DNA of 17,196 nucleotides from Rhodospirillales bacterium (lineage in GTDB: Bacteria; Pseudomonadota; Alphaproteobacteria; Rhodospirillales; JASLLV01): assembly GCA_030754475.1 (NCBI GenBank), contig JASMAE010000055.1:1-17196 (forward strand). The letters run 5' to 3'. The notes beneath the pieces are model-generated. The model searched no databases, was not told the origin of the DNA, and saw only the letters and a program-made list of their open reading frames with translations. Below, in pieces: positions 1 to 8,373 of the stretch (its first letter is position 1; every line of letters begins with the position of its first letter). The position numbers were made by a program, and so were the translations under genes.

Positions 1-473
1 ATGCCGACGATGCCGAGCCGCTTGCCGGTCACCTGGATTCCCAGTAATTGGGTCGGCGTCCAGCCCGTCCAGGCACCGGCCCGCAGCATGCGTTCGCCCT
101 CGCCGGCCCGGCGCGCGGCCGCCAGCATCAAAAGGACCGCCATGTCGGCGGTGGCGTCGGTGAGCACGTCGGGCGTGTTGGTGACCACGAGGCCGCGCTG
201 GTGCGCCGCGGCGACGTCGATGTGCTCGTAGCCGACCGAAAACGTGGCGACGATTCGCACGCTTTCATCCAAGCGTCCGATGACGTCGGCGCGAACCGAA
301 TCGTTGGCGGCAACCAGAAGCCCGTCCATGCCGGCGCTCATCGCGACCATCTCGTCCGCGCCCCAACTCGCGCCGGTCTCGTTGAGGCGCGCTTCATAAT
401 CGCGCCGGGCGCGCGCCTCGACGGCCGCGGGGAACTTCTGCGCCAACAGCAGTTTCGGTTTCGGTGCGCTCAT
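1..473 (-). CDS. D-isomer-specific 2-hydroxyacid dehydrogenase (glyoxylate/hydroxypyruvate reductase type), N-terminal part
   Basis: Reading the minus strand from an ATG at 473 gives about 157 residues with no stop before the window edge, roughly half of a usual 320-residue enzyme. The product begins MSAPKPKLLLAQKFPAAVEA. It carries the family's N-terminal catalytic-domain pattern: FSVGYEHIDV near residue 83, then RGLVVTNTPDVLTDATADMA near residues 97-116, and it breaks off at KRLGIVG, where the NAD-binding glycine loop begins. Family members reduce glyoxylate, hydroxypyruvate or similar 2-oxoacids with NAD(P)H in the cytoplasm. The active-site Arg/Glu/His lie beyond the window, so the substrate cannot be inferred. 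No strong Shine-Dalgarno precedes the ATG. It is divergent from the alcohol dehydrogenase at 686. Family assignment is secure; the exact reductase is not. Confidence 0.88.
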   Translation of the reverse strand, partial: MSAPKPKLLLAQKFPAAVEARARRDYEARLNETGASWGADEMVAMSAGMDGLLVAANDSVRADVIGRLDESVRIVATFSVGYEHIDVAAAHQRGLVVTNTPDVLTDATADMAVLLMLAAARRAGEGERMLRAGAWTGWTPTQLLGIQVTGKRLGIVG

Positions 474-599
474 AATCGCATCTTTTGCGGGCTTATCATC
501 GGCGTTTCCCTTTCGGTCCTGGCGCGAAGTTGGGCAGAGGCCCGATCATAGCAGAGCCCCGCGCCCGAGGGGGCGGGTTTGCGTGCGCGCGATGGCTTC

Positions 600-621
600 G
601 GGCGCCGCCTTCACGGCGCCC
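600..621. repeat. Perfect 8-bp inverted repeat in the divergent spacer
   Basis: GGGCGCCG at 600-607 is mirrored by CGGCGCCC at 614-621 with a 6-base loop. It lies in the 212-base spacer between the divergent hydroxyacid dehydrogenase and alcohol dehydrogenase genes, about 65 bases before the latter's start. No T-run follows, so an operator or leader hairpin is more likely than a terminator. In such GC-rich DNA it may also be chance. I see no convincing promoter elsewhere in 474-685. Confidence 0.3.
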
Positions 622-685
622 GGGCGATCCTGATACGCTGTCGGGCCCGACCGCCCGCGTCGTCTGCGCTTCGCGCGAGGACACC

Positions 686-1696
686 ATGAAGGCGATGATC
701 CTCGAAAAGATCGTTTCGCTAGAGACTTCGGCCACGCCACTCGCGCTGGTCGATCTGCCCGTGCCCGACGCGCTTGCGGGCGAGGTGCGGATCAAGGTCT
801 CGGCCTGCGGCGTGTGTCACACCGAGCTCGACGAGATCGAGGGCCGCGCCGCGCCGCCACGGTTGCCGGTAGTGCCGGGCCACGAGGTGGTGGGCCGCAT
901 CGACGCGCTCGGGCCGGGCGTGCGCGGGCGAGAGATCGGTGAGCGGGTCGGGGTGGGGTGGATTCACTCGTCGTCTGGCGGGCCGGACGAGAACCTGGAT
1001 CCGGCCTTCCGGGCGACGGGCCGCGACGTGAACGGCGGCTACGCACAGTACATGACCGTGCCCGCGGCCTACGCGCATCCCATTCCCGAGACGTTCGCCG
1101 ACGCCGAGGCCGCGCCGCTTTTGTGCGCGGGCGCGGTCGGCTACCGCGCGCTCAGGCTCGCACGCATCGAGGACGGCCAACGCCTGGGCTTCACGGGCTT
1201 CGGCGGCTCGGCGCATCTGGTTCTCCAGCTTGCACGGCATCTCTACCCGCGAAGCCGATTCTCCGTCTTCGCCCGCGACGAAGGCGCGCGCAGCTTCGCG
1301 CGCGAGCTCGGCGCGAGTTGGGCGGGCGATACGGCCGAGCGCGCGCCCGAGCCCCTTCACGCCATCATCGACACCACGCCCGCGTGGAAGCCCGTGGTCG
1401 AGGCGCTCGCCAACCTGGTTCCCGGCGGACGACTGGTGGTCAACGCCATCCGCAAGGAGGACGCCGACAAGGACGCGCTCATGCGGCTCAGTTACCACGA
1501 GCACCTGTGGCTCGAGCGCGAGATCATGACGGTGGCCAACGTGACCGCGCGCGACATCGCCGAGTTCCTGCCGCTCGCGGCCGCGATCCCCATCCGCCCC
1601 GAGGTCCGAACCTATGCGCTGGCGGACGCCAACGCGGCCCTTATGGAGCTCAAGCACGCGGCGGTGCGGGGCGCCAAGGTCCTGGTGATGGAATAA
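686..1696 (+). CDS. Zinc-type alcohol dehydrogenase family protein lacking the structural-zinc cysteines
   Basis: A 336-residue medium-chain dehydrogenase/reductase. The ATG at 686 is chosen because GAGG sits 5 bases upstream and the product then starts MKAMILEKI, as family members do; the frame stays open upstream but that part looks non-coding. The GroES-like domain has the catalytic zinc site: Cys41 (SACGVCHTELDE), His66-Glu67 (PGHEVVG) and Cys147 (LLCAGAVGYRAL). A Rossmann domain follows, with a GFTGFGGSAH nucleotide loop. The usual four-cysteine structural-zinc lobe is replaced by GWIHSSSGGPDENLDPAFRA (residues 91-110), which keeps the ENL and FRATG landmarks of its relatives but has no cysteine. 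Likely a cytoplasmic NAD(P)H-dependent alcohol/aldehyde oxidoreductase of unknown substrate. It is convergent with cobQ. Confidence 0.9.
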   Translation: MKAMILEKIVSLETSATPLALVDLPVPDALAGEVRIKVSACGVCHTELDEIEGRAAPPRLPVVPGHEVVGRIDALGPGVRGREIGERVGVGWIHSSSGGPDENLDPAFRATGRDVNGGYAQYMTVPAAYAHPIPETFADAEAAPLLCAGAVGYRALRLARIEDGQRLGFTGFGGSAHLVLQLARHLYPRSRFSVFARDEGARSFARELGASWAGDTAERAPEPLHAIIDTTPAWKPVVEALANLVPGGRLVVNAIRKEDADKDALMRLSYHEHLWLEREIMTVANVTARDIAEFLPLAAAIPIRPEVRTYALADANAALMELKHAAVRGAKVLVME

Positions 1697-1709
1697 GGTG
1701 CCTTCTCGC

Positions 1710-1726
1710 CGCCCTGCTATTGGGCG
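1710..1726. terminator. Weak hairpin between convergent adh and cobQ
   Basis: CGCCC at 1710-1714 pairs with GGGCG at 1722-1726 around a 7-base loop. It lies where the dehydrogenase (stop at 1694-1696) and cobQ (stop at 1717-1719) converge, so it could end both transcripts. The stem is only 5 bp and there is no T-tract on either strand. This is a weak candidate. Confidence 0.2.
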
Positions 1727-3222
1727 ACAGCGTACAAGCGGTCGAGATCGAGGTTCGCCTCTAAGTGATCGGCCAGGGCGTCGAGGGTGTCTTCCACCGC
1801 GGCCTCGTAGGCCGTGGCTTGCCGCGGGCTTGCGCCGAGCCGGTGCAGGAAGGCGTGGCGGAACGAATCGGCGGCGAACAGGCCGTGGAGGTAGCTTCCC
1901 ATCACCAGGCCGTCGGCGCTCAAACTTCCTTCCGGGCGCCCGTCGTCGAGCGCGAACCAGGGCCGCGCACCGGCCGGTCCCTCGGTCACCCCCATGTGCA
2001 TCTCGTAGCCACCCATGGCTGTGCCGCTTACGCCTTCGGTGCCGCGCACCCGCTGCAGCGCCTTGGTCTCGGAGATCACGGTCTCCATATCCAAGAGGCC
2101 CAGGCCCTCGGATTCGCCGGGCGCACCTTCGATGCCGTCGGGGTCGGCGATGCGCCGGCCCAGCATCTGATAGCCGCCGCACAGCCCCACCACCGCGCCG
2201 CCGCGGCGCAGGTGCTGGGCGACGTCGCGGTCCCAGCCTTCGGCCCTGAGCAACGCCAGATCGGCGCGCGTCGACTTCGATCCCGGCAACACGATCACGT
2301 CGGCATCCGCCGGCAAGGGTTTGCCCGCGTTCACGATCCGCACCGCGACGCCGGGCTCCGCCACGAGGGGGTCGAGGTCGTCGAAGTTGGCGATCCGTGA
2401 AAAGCGCGGGACCGCGATCCGGAAATGGACGTCGGCCCCGTCCTCGGGCACCACCGGGGCGCCGTCGAGCGCCATGGCGTCCTCGCTAGGCAGGCGGCGG
2501 GCGGCCGGGAAGTGGGGGACGACGCCGAAGCATTCGAAGCCGGTGCGCTCCCGGATCATCTCGATGGCGCCGGTGAACAGCGCCGAATCGCCCCGGAACT
2601 TGTTGATGACGTAACCTTGCGTCAGCGCGCGTTCGGCCGCGCTCATGAGCGCGTGGGTGCCGACGAGGTTCGCAATGACGCCGCCGCGCGCGATGTCGCC
2701 CACCAGGATCACGGGCGTTTGGGCCGCCAGGGCGAAGCCCATGTTGGCGATGTCGCCTTCGCGCAGGTTCACTTCCGAAGGGCTTCCGGCCCCTTCGATC
2801 AGTACCAGTTCCGCTTCGGCCCGCAAGATCGCGAAGCTTTCCAGAACCGACGCCATGAGGCGCGGCTTAAGCGCGTGGTAGTCGCGGGCGTGGGCGTTCC
2901 TTCTGACCCGTCCCTGGACGATCACTTGCGATCCCACGTCCGAGGTGGGCTTGAGCAGCACCGGATTCATGTGGACGCTGGCGGGGACGCGCGCGGCCTG
3001 CGCCTGGAGGGCCTGGGCGCGGCCGATCTCGCCGGAGCCGCCGGCACCGTCGTCGGCAACGGCGGCGTTGTTGGACATGTTCTGCGGCTTGAAGGGACGG
3101 ACCGCGAGCCCGCGCTTGGCGTAGGCGCGGCAAAGCCCGGTCACCAACAGCGACTTGCCGACGTCGGAGCCGGTGCCCTGGACCATCAGGCACCGGGCGG
3201 GCCGCGACTCAGTTGCCGGCAA
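1717..3222 (-). CDS. cobQ: Cobyric acid synthase (adenosylcobyrinate a,c-diamide amidotransferase)
   Basis: Full-length 501-residue CobQ. It performs the glutamine- and ATP-dependent amidation of side chains b, d, e and g of adenosylcobyrinate a,c-diamide in the cytoplasm. The N-terminal synthetase domain has the P-loop-like QGTGSDVGKS (15-24), then RPFKPQNMSNNA (42-53) and the acidic IEGAGSPSEVNL (142-153). The C-terminal class I glutaminase domain has its nucleophile Cys348 in GLCGGYQMLG and His446 in GSYLHGLF. The start is a TTG at 3220-3222 with GAGGG about 6 bases upstream, inside the 3' end of the preceding SYLF gene (14-base overlap, suggesting coupled translation). An ATG at 3186 is the alternative and would remove only 12 non-conserved residues. 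It is the last gene of the cobalamin run. Confidence 0.97.
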   Translation of the reverse strand: MPATESRPARCLMVQGTGSDVGKSLLVTGLCRAYAKRGLAVRPFKPQNMSNNAAVADDGAGGSGEIGRAQALQAQAARVPASVHMNPVLLKPTSDVGSQVIVQGRVRRNAHARDYHALKPRLMASVLESFAILRAEAELVLIEGAGSPSEVNLREGDIANMGFALAAQTPVILVGDIARGGVIANLVGTHALMSAAERALTQGYVINKFRGDSALFTGAIEMIRERTGFECFGVVPHFPAARRLPSEDAMALDGAPVVPEDGADVHFRIAVPRFSRIANFDDLDPLVAEPGVAVRIVNAGKPLPADADVIVLPGSKSTRADLALLRAEGWDRDVAQHLRRGGAVVGLCGGYQMLGRRIADPDGIEGAPGESEGLGLLDMETVISETKALQRVRGTEGVSGTAMGGYEMHMGVTEGPAGARPWFALDDGRPEGSLSADGLVMGSYLHGLFAADSFRHAFLHRLGASPRQATAYEAAVEDTLDALADHLEANLDLDRLYAVAQ

Positions 3223-3922
3223 GAGCGGCCCTCAGGGCGTCGGCGGCCGGGTTCTCCAGGGATCTGTCGATGATGATCGCCTGCGGCGTGGCGCCGGCGC
3301 CGTAATAGGCCTCGTTCAGGTCCTTGCGGCGGACGAGCACGGCACCTTCGAGCGCGACACCGCCGAACGCGCCGACAAGCGCGTGGGCGAAGGCCAGCAC
3401 GTCGGTGCCCAGGTTCGTCGTCGTCGAGGCCTCGAGGCCGCCGCCCAGCATTCCGACCGTGAGACCCGCATCCGCGCCCAGCTTCGCCTGATGATCGAGG
3501 AAGGCGCGCACCGCCTTTTCGGTGCGCAGGATCAGCAGGACCTCGGTGCTCTGGATCCCGACCTGAAGGCCGAAGCTCGCGCCGCCCAAGGTGTAGAAAG
3601 CCGGCGCGCTCCACGCGCCATCGGCCCCGCGCGCGAGCATGACCCCGCTGCCGCCCTCGGCGGCGCCCAGGAACCCTGCCTTGACGACCCGCGGCAGGAC
3701 GACGACGCCTTGCGCGTCCGCGACGAAACTCCAGTAGACCGCAAGCCCGGGCAGCGTCCGGAACCGATCGACCGTCGCCGTCGCACGCGCGACCACATCT
3801 TGGCTCACGGTTGCGGGATCGTCTCTGAACTCGGCGCACGCGCCAAGAACGACCACCACCGAGAAAAGGGTGCAAAGCCGTCGGAGTGTGCCCGATGTCC
3901 GCGTCATGCCGCCAATGCCCAT
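3209..3922 (-). CDS. SYLF (Ysc84/DUF500) domain lipoprotein
   Basis: A 237-residue predicted lipoprotein. Residues 14-28 form a basic then hydrophobic signal segment ending in the lipobox LGAC (Cys29), so it should be exported and lipid-anchored. The rest (about 45-235) matches the SYLF fold: GVVVLPRVVKAGFLGAAEGG, then WSAPAFYTLGGASFGLQVG, LGADAG, and a terminal block with GGVALEGAVLV and AYYG. SYLF domains bind phosphoinositides in eukaryotes; bacterial members are poorly understood. The ATG at 3922 has GGAGG 8 bases upstream; a second ATG at 3907 would also keep the signal peptide. It lies 85 bases after cobO and overlaps cobQ by 14 bases, so it is embedded in the cobalamin run. No link to B12 is known for this family, and the placement is odd. 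Confidence 0.88.
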   Translation of the reverse strand: MGIGGMTRTSGTLRRLCTLFSVVVVLGACAEFRDDPATVSQDVVARATATVDRFRTLPGLAVYWSFVADAQGVVVLPRVVKAGFLGAAEGGSGVMLARGADGAWSAPAFYTLGGASFGLQVGIQSTEVLLILRTEKAVRAFLDHQAKLGADAGLTVGMLGGGLEASTTTNLGTDVLAFAHALVGAFGGVALEGAVLVRRKDLNEAYYGAGATPQAIIIDRSLENPAADALRAALAGN

Positions 3923-3967
3923 GCCAATGTCCTCCGAATCGTCCGCGCATACGGTCGTTCGGCGATC

Positions 3968-3995
3968 AGTCTGTCCCTCGGTTGCCGGCCGTCAA
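3968..3995 (-). promoter_or_regulatory. Possible weak internal promoter upstream of the SYLF gene
   Basis: On the minus strand, TTGACG (3995-3990) is followed after 16 bases by CAGACT (3973-3968), in the 85-base spacer between cobO and the SYLF gene. The -35-like hexamer is good and the -10 is poor (3 of 6 to TATAAT). This spacer is the longest within the run, so a secondary promoter for the SYLF gene and cobQ is possible but unproven. Confidence 0.18.
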
Positions 3996-4007
3996 GGGCC
4001 GCGGTGG

Positions 4008-4616
4008 TCAAAACTCGACCCCGGCCTGCGCCTTGACCCCGGAACGGAAGGGGTGCTTGACCATGGTCATCTCGGTCACCAGGTCCGCGATCTCGATCAG
4101 CGCGTCGGGGGCGTTCCGTCCCGTCACCACCACGTGCTTCGCCCGCGGCCTCGATTCCAGCGTCCCGATCACCTCTGCGGCATCGAGATAGGCGTAGCGA
4201 AGCACGATGTTGAGCTCGTCCAGGATCACCATGCCGTAGTCCGCATCGGCGATCATCGCCTTGGCGCTCTCCCACGCGGTCTCGGCGGCGGCGACGTCGC
4301 GGACCCGGTCCTGGGTCTCCCAGGTAAACCCCTCACCCATCGCCTTGACGGTGACGAGGTCGGGAAACCGCGCGAGAACCGTCCGCTCGCCGGTCTGCCA
4401 GACCCCTTTCACGAACTGGACGATGCCGACCCGGATGCCGTGGCCGATGCAACGCATGGCGAGACCCATGGCGGCGGTGGATTTCCCCTTGCCCTTGCCG
4501 GTATGGACGATGAGCAATCCGCGTTCCTCGGTCTTGGTGGCGACGATCTTGTCGCGGACGACCTTTTTCTTGCGCATCTTCTCGGCGTGGCGGCGGTTGA
4601 TCTCGTCTTGGTCCAC
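4008..4616 (-). CDS. cobO: Cob(I)yrinic acid a,c-diamide adenosyltransferase (CobO/CobA/BtuR family)
   Basis: Transfers the 5'-deoxyadenosyl group of ATP to cobalt(I) of the corrinoid, in the cytoplasm. The product has 202 residues from a GTG at 4616. This start is preferred because GGAGG lies 8 bases upstream, it abuts the cobN stop with one base between, and the protein then begins MDQDEINRRHAEKMRKKK, as in CobO relatives. A TTG at 4652 in the same frame is the alternative and would overlap cobN. The reversed-type P-loop GKGKGKST is at residues 40-47. Other landmarks are VGIVQFVKG, the Walker B-like MVILDELN, the HVVVTGRNAP block, and the family C-terminus ending VKHPFRSGVKAQAGVEF. It sits between cobN and the SYLF gene. 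Confidence 0.96.
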   Translation of the reverse strand: MDQDEINRRHAEKMRKKKVVRDKIVATKTEERGLLIVHTGKGKGKSTAAMGLAMRCIGHGIRVGIVQFVKGVWQTGERTVLARFPDLVTVKAMGEGFTWETQDRVRDVAAAETAWESAKAMIADADYGMVILDELNIVLRYAYLDAAEVIGTLESRPRAKHVVVTGRNAPDALIEIADLVTEMTMVKHPFRSGVKAQAGVEF

Positions 4617-4617
4617 C

Positions 4618-7600
4618 TCAACCCCCTCCGCCGCCGCCGGCGAGCTCCGCAAGCCGGTCGGCAGCGTCGTTTCGCCGCGGCCGCCAAAGGCCGCGCTCGC
4701 ACGCCTCGAGAAGCCGTTCGCTCATTTCCTTGAGCGCCCAGGGATTGTGCTCGGCGATGAAGCCGCGGACCGTATCATCGCCCAAATAGGCCTGGAAGAC
4801 CGCATCGAAATGGTGGTCGCGCACGCAACCCGCGGTCGCGGCAAAGGCGAACATGTAGTCCACCGTCGCCGCCATCTCGAAGGCGCCTTTGTAGCCGTGG
4901 CGCATCACGCCCCGGATCCACTTGGGGTTGACGACGCGGGCACGCACGACGCGCCCGACCTCTTCTTCGAGGGTGCGCACCTTCGGGCTTTCCGGGCGCG
5001 AGTGGTCGTTGTGGTAGACGGCCGGGCGGCGGCCCGAAAGCGCGCTGACGGCGGCCGCGATTCCGCCTTCGAACTGGTAGTAGTCGTCGGAATCGAGAAG
5101 GTCGTGCTCGCAGTTGTCCTGGTTCTGCACGACCGCGTCGATCCGCCCGAGCCGGGCCTCGAACAGCGATTGCGCGGGCTCGCCCTCTGCGCCCGCCCCA
5201 TAGGCGTAACCGCCCCAGGCGATGTAGGCGCGCCCCAAATCGGCCTCGGTCTCCCAGCCGCGCTCGTCGATCAGGGCCTGCAGACCGGCCCCGTAGGCGC
5301 CGGGCATGGAGCCGAAGACGCGGTACGTGGCCTTGCGGGCAGCCAGCTCGGGCGCCAGGCCCTGGCGCGAGAGCGCCGCGGCGTCTGCGGCGACCCGTGC
5401 CGCCAAGGGGTTGCCGGAGCCGGGCTCGTCCAGCGCGGCGACCGCACCCACCGCCGAATCGAAGAGCGCGATCTGGGCCGGGAAGGCGTCGCGGAAGAAC
5501 CCCGAGACGCGCAAGGTTACGTCCACGCGCGGGCGGTCGAGGACCGAAAGCGGTATCACTTCCGTGCCGGTGGCGCGCCCCGAGGCCACGTCCCAGGTGG
5601 GGCGCACCCCCATCAACGCGAGCGCCTGGGCGATGTCGTCGCCGCCGGTGCGCATGTTGCTGGTGCCCCAGGCCGTGATCGCCATGGCACGGGGCCAGGT
5701 CCCGTGCTCCTGCATGTGGCGCTCGACCATGAGTCCCGCCGATTTCCACCCTAGCGTCCAGGCGGCCGGGGTCGGCACCATGCGCGTGTCCACCGAGAAG
5801 AAGTTGCGCCCCGTTGGCAGCACGTCCGTGCGTCCACGGGTCGGCGCCCCGGACGGGCCGGGTTCCACGAACCGGCCGTCGAGGCCCGTGAGAAGCCCCT
5901 CCATCTCGGCGGCGCCCGAGGTCGCGACCGCACCGCGCAGGCGCCGGTCCAGCTCGCCCAGCACCGCGCGCGCGCGCCGCCACTTTTTCGGCGCCCGCCG
6001 CGCCCCCGAGACCAGCTCGCTGGCGAGCGCTTCGAGCCGCTCGACGGTATCGCCGGCCGTCCGCCACGGATCGCCGCCGAGAAGCGCCCGCGGTCGCGGA
6101 CCCGACCACGCCGCGGCCGCCTCGCAGTCGAGGGGATCGAAATCGAGACCTAGGTCGCGGGCCAGCGCGCGATGGAGCGATTCGGCGCCCGCCTCGTTCC
6201 CCCTCGGGACGCGCAAGAGCGCGACGAGGAGGTCGGTCGCGAGCTCGCCCGTCGGCGATTCGCCGAATATGTGAAGCCCGTCGCGAATCTGCATCTCCTT
6301 GAGCTCGCAAAGATAGCCGTCGAGCTTGCGAAGCGCCGCCGTCTCGTCGTCGCCCGTCTCGATCCCGCAATCGGCGCCGATTCCTTCGGACCGACACAGC
6401 TCGAGGATGTCGCGGGCCAGTACCCGGATTCGCCTCGGATCCATGCCGGCGGCCTCGAAATACTCGTCAACGAGCCGCTCGAGCTCGCGAAGGGGACCGT
6501 AGCTCTCGGCCCGCGTCATGGGCGGGGTGAGATGATCGACGATCACGGCGCTTGCGCGGCGCTTCGCCTGGGTGCCCTCGCCGGGATCGTTGACGATAAA
6601 GGGATAGAGGTGCGGAACCGGCCCCAGCGCCGCCTCGGGGAAGCATTCGGCGGCCAGCGCCAGCGCTTTTCCCGGAAGCCATTCCAGGTTGCCGTGCTTG
6701 CCGAAATGCACGATCGCGTGCGCGCCGAAGGCCTCGCGGAGCCAGGCGTAGAAGGCGAAGTAGCCGTGCGGCGGCGGAAGGTCGGGATCGTGGTAGCTGG
6801 CCGCCGGATCGATGTTATAGCCGCGTGCCGGCTGAAGCGCGACGACCACCGAGCCGCAGCGGAAAGCGGGCACCGCGAAGCACCCGCCACCGTCACGCTC
6901 GAGGAAGGCCGGATCGTCCGCGGGCTTGCCCCAACGCGCCTGGATTCGCGCACGAACGGCGTCCGGCAGGCGGGCGAAGAAGCGCGCGTATTCGTCGGCG
7001 CCGTAAGTCTCTTCGATGCGACGGCCGGAAAGGGCGCGGAAGTCGTTGGTAGCGCCCGCGGCGAGTTTGCGCACCAGCGCGTCGCCGTCGGTCGGGATCC
7101 CACGCACCCGGTAGCCCGCTTTGTCGAGCGCCTTGAGCGCATTCACGACCGACGCCGGCGTATCCAGTCCGACGCCGTTGCCCATGCGCCCGTCACGGTT
7201 GGGATAGTTGGCGAGCACGAGCGCGACGCGGCGGCGGTTCCGGGGCGTGGCGCTGAGACGAGTCCAGTTCCTCGCCAGCGCGCACACGAACGCGACCCGG
7301 TCGCCGACCGGGCGGTGGCTGAGGAGATCGGCTTCGGTCAAGGGGTCGCGGCGCCCGCGCCCCTTGAACGCGACGGCGCGCCCCATAATGCGGCCGTCGA
7401 TTTCGGGGAGCGCCACGTTCATGGCGATGTCGCGGGCCGATAGCCCGCTCGTGCCCTTGCGCCAGGTTTCCTCGTCGCCGCTCGCGAACACCACCTGAAG
7501 GATTGGCGCGCTGGCCGCCTCGAGCGGGCTCGGCGTGCGCGCTTCACCGGGCGTGGAGGCCGCGAAGCCGGTGGCATTCAGCACGATCCCGGGCCGCGCG

Positions 7601-8373
7601 GCCTCGAAGAGCGCGCCGACGGTCGCCCCCGCCACCGAGTCCTTGAGGCCGGTCACATAAACCGGCAGCGGGTTCAGGCCGGCATCATTGAGCCCGTCGA
7701 TCAAGGCGTCCACGGCCTCCAGGTTTCCCGCCTGCACGAGCGCGCGGTAAAAGACCAACGCCGCGACCGGGGCGCCCGCCGCCCAGTCGGCGCGCAAGTC
7801 GGCGAGGTCTGGAAGCGATCGACCGGGCCAGTAAAGCCCGGCCCTCAGCAGCGGCCGGGGCTCGCGGAAAGGAGCCTCGTGACCGATCACGTTCGCGGCG
7901 AAGGCGAGGAGGTTGCGGGCGTTGTCGACGCCGCCGTGGACGCAGTACTGCCACAGCCGATGGGTGGAGCGGGCATCGAGCGTATTGAACCGCGCGAGCT
8001 CGGGATCCGGGGCGTCGTCGCCGGGAAGGAACGCGAGCGGGATGGCGGCCTCCTGGCACGCGCCCGCGATCTGTTCGACGCCGTAGGGCCAATAGGCGCG
8101 ACCGCCGAGCAAGCGCACGATCACCAAGCGCGCGCGCGCGACCATCGCGTCCACGTAGAGATCGACCGACATGTTGTGGCCGAGACTGAGCACGTTGGCG
8201 AGCCGCACCGTCGGAAAGGAGGGATCGTCAATGCGCGCGCGCGCCGCGGCCAGACACGCGATCTCGGTATCGGCCGCCGAGAGGAAGATGACGTCTCCCG
8301 GCGTCTGGGCCAGATCGATCGCCACGCCGTCGTCGACGAGGGGCGCGCCTTGCGGGGTGGCGAGAAGGTGCAC
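4618..8373 (-). CDS. cobN: Aerobic cobaltochelatase, large subunit CobN
   Basis: A 1251-residue magnesium/cobalt chelatase H-type subunit. With small subunits CobS and CobT (not in this window) it inserts Co2+ into hydrogenobyrinate a,c-diamide using ATP. Landmarks in order: MHLLATP start, GHNMSVDLYVD (65-75), YPNRDGRMGNGVGLDTP (390-406), HFGKHGNLEWLPGKALAL (556-573), PFIVNDPGEGTQAKRR (591-606), ITAWGTSNMRTGGDD (899-913), HNDHSRPESPKVRTLEEEVG (1121-1140) and MRHGYKGAFEMAATVDYMF (1157-1175). Length is normal. The start is a GTG at 8373 directly after the cobW TAG, with no spacer and only a weak Shine-Dalgarno, so reinitiation from cobW is likely. The last six residues are glycine, encoded by the same bases that form the cobO ribosome binding site. 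Confidence 0.98.
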   Translation of the reverse strand: MHLLATPQGAPLVDDGVAIDLAQTPGDVIFLSAADTEIACLAAARARIDDPSFPTVRLANVLSLGHNMSVDLYVDAMVARARLVIVRLLGGRAYWPYGVEQIAGACQEAAIPLAFLPGDDAPDPELARFNTLDARSTHRLWQYCVHGGVDNARNLLAFAANVIGHEAPFREPRPLLRAGLYWPGRSLPDLADLRADWAAGAPVAALVFYRALVQAGNLEAVDALIDGLNDAGLNPLPVYVTGLKDSVAGATVGALFEAARPGIVLNATGFAASTPGEARTPSPLEAASAPILQVVFASGDEETWRKGTSGLSARDIAMNVALPEIDGRIMGRAVAFKGRGRRDPLTEADLLSHRPVGDRVAFVCALARNWTRLSATPRNRRRVALVLANYPNRDGRMGNGVGLDTPASVVNALKALDKAGYRVRGIPTDGDALVRKLAAGATNDFRALSGRRIEETYGADEYARFFARLPDAVRARIQARWGKPADDPAFLERDGGGCFAVPAFRCGSVVVALQPARGYNIDPAASYHDPDLPPPHGYFAFYAWLREAFGAHAIVHFGKHGNLEWLPGKALALAAECFPEAALGPVPHLYPFIVNDPGEGTQAKRRASAVIVDHLTPPMTRAESYGPLRELERLVDEYFEAAGMDPRRIRVLARDILELCRSEGIGADCGIETGDDETAALRKLDGYLCELKEMQIRDGLHIFGESPTGELATDLLVALLRVPRGNEAGAESLHRALARDLGLDFDPLDCEAAAAWSGPRPRALLGGDPWRTAGDTVERLEALASELVSGARRAPKKWRRARAVLGELDRRLRGAVATSGAAEMEGLLTGLDGRFVEPGPSGAPTRGRTDVLPTGRNFFSVDTRMVPTPAAWTLGWKSAGLMVERHMQEHGTWPRAMAITAWGTSNMRTGGDDIAQALALMGVRPTWDVASGRATGTEVIPLSVLDRPRVDVTLRVSGFFRDAFPAQIALFDSAVGAVAALDEPGSGNPLAARVAADAAALSRQGLAPELAARKATYRVFGSMPGAYGAGLQALIDERGWETEADLGRAYIAWGGYAYGAGAEGEPAQSLFEARLGRIDAVVQNQDNCEHDLLDSDDYYQFEGGIAAAVSALSGRRPAVYHNDHSRPESPKVRTLEEEVGRVVRARVVNPKWIRGVMRHGYKGAFEMAATVDYMFAFAATAGCVRDHHFDAVFQAYLGDDTVRGFIAEHNPWALKEMSERLLEACERGLWRPRRNDAADRLAELAGGGGGG
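4625..4629 (-). promoter_or_regulatory. Shine-Dalgarno of cobO inside the cobN poly-glycine codons
   Basis: GGAGG on the minus strand (4629-4625) lies 8 bases before the GTG of cobO. It falls within the GGA GGG codons of the six-glycine tail of CobN. This supports the GTG at 4616 over the upstream TTG at 4652. Confidence 0.7.

Noticed and set aside
719..2182. Long minus-strand open frame (487 codons) opposite the alcohol dehydrogenase
   Set aside because: It is Arg/Gly/Ala-rich without any motif and overlaps both adh and cobQ; a shadow of real coding frames.
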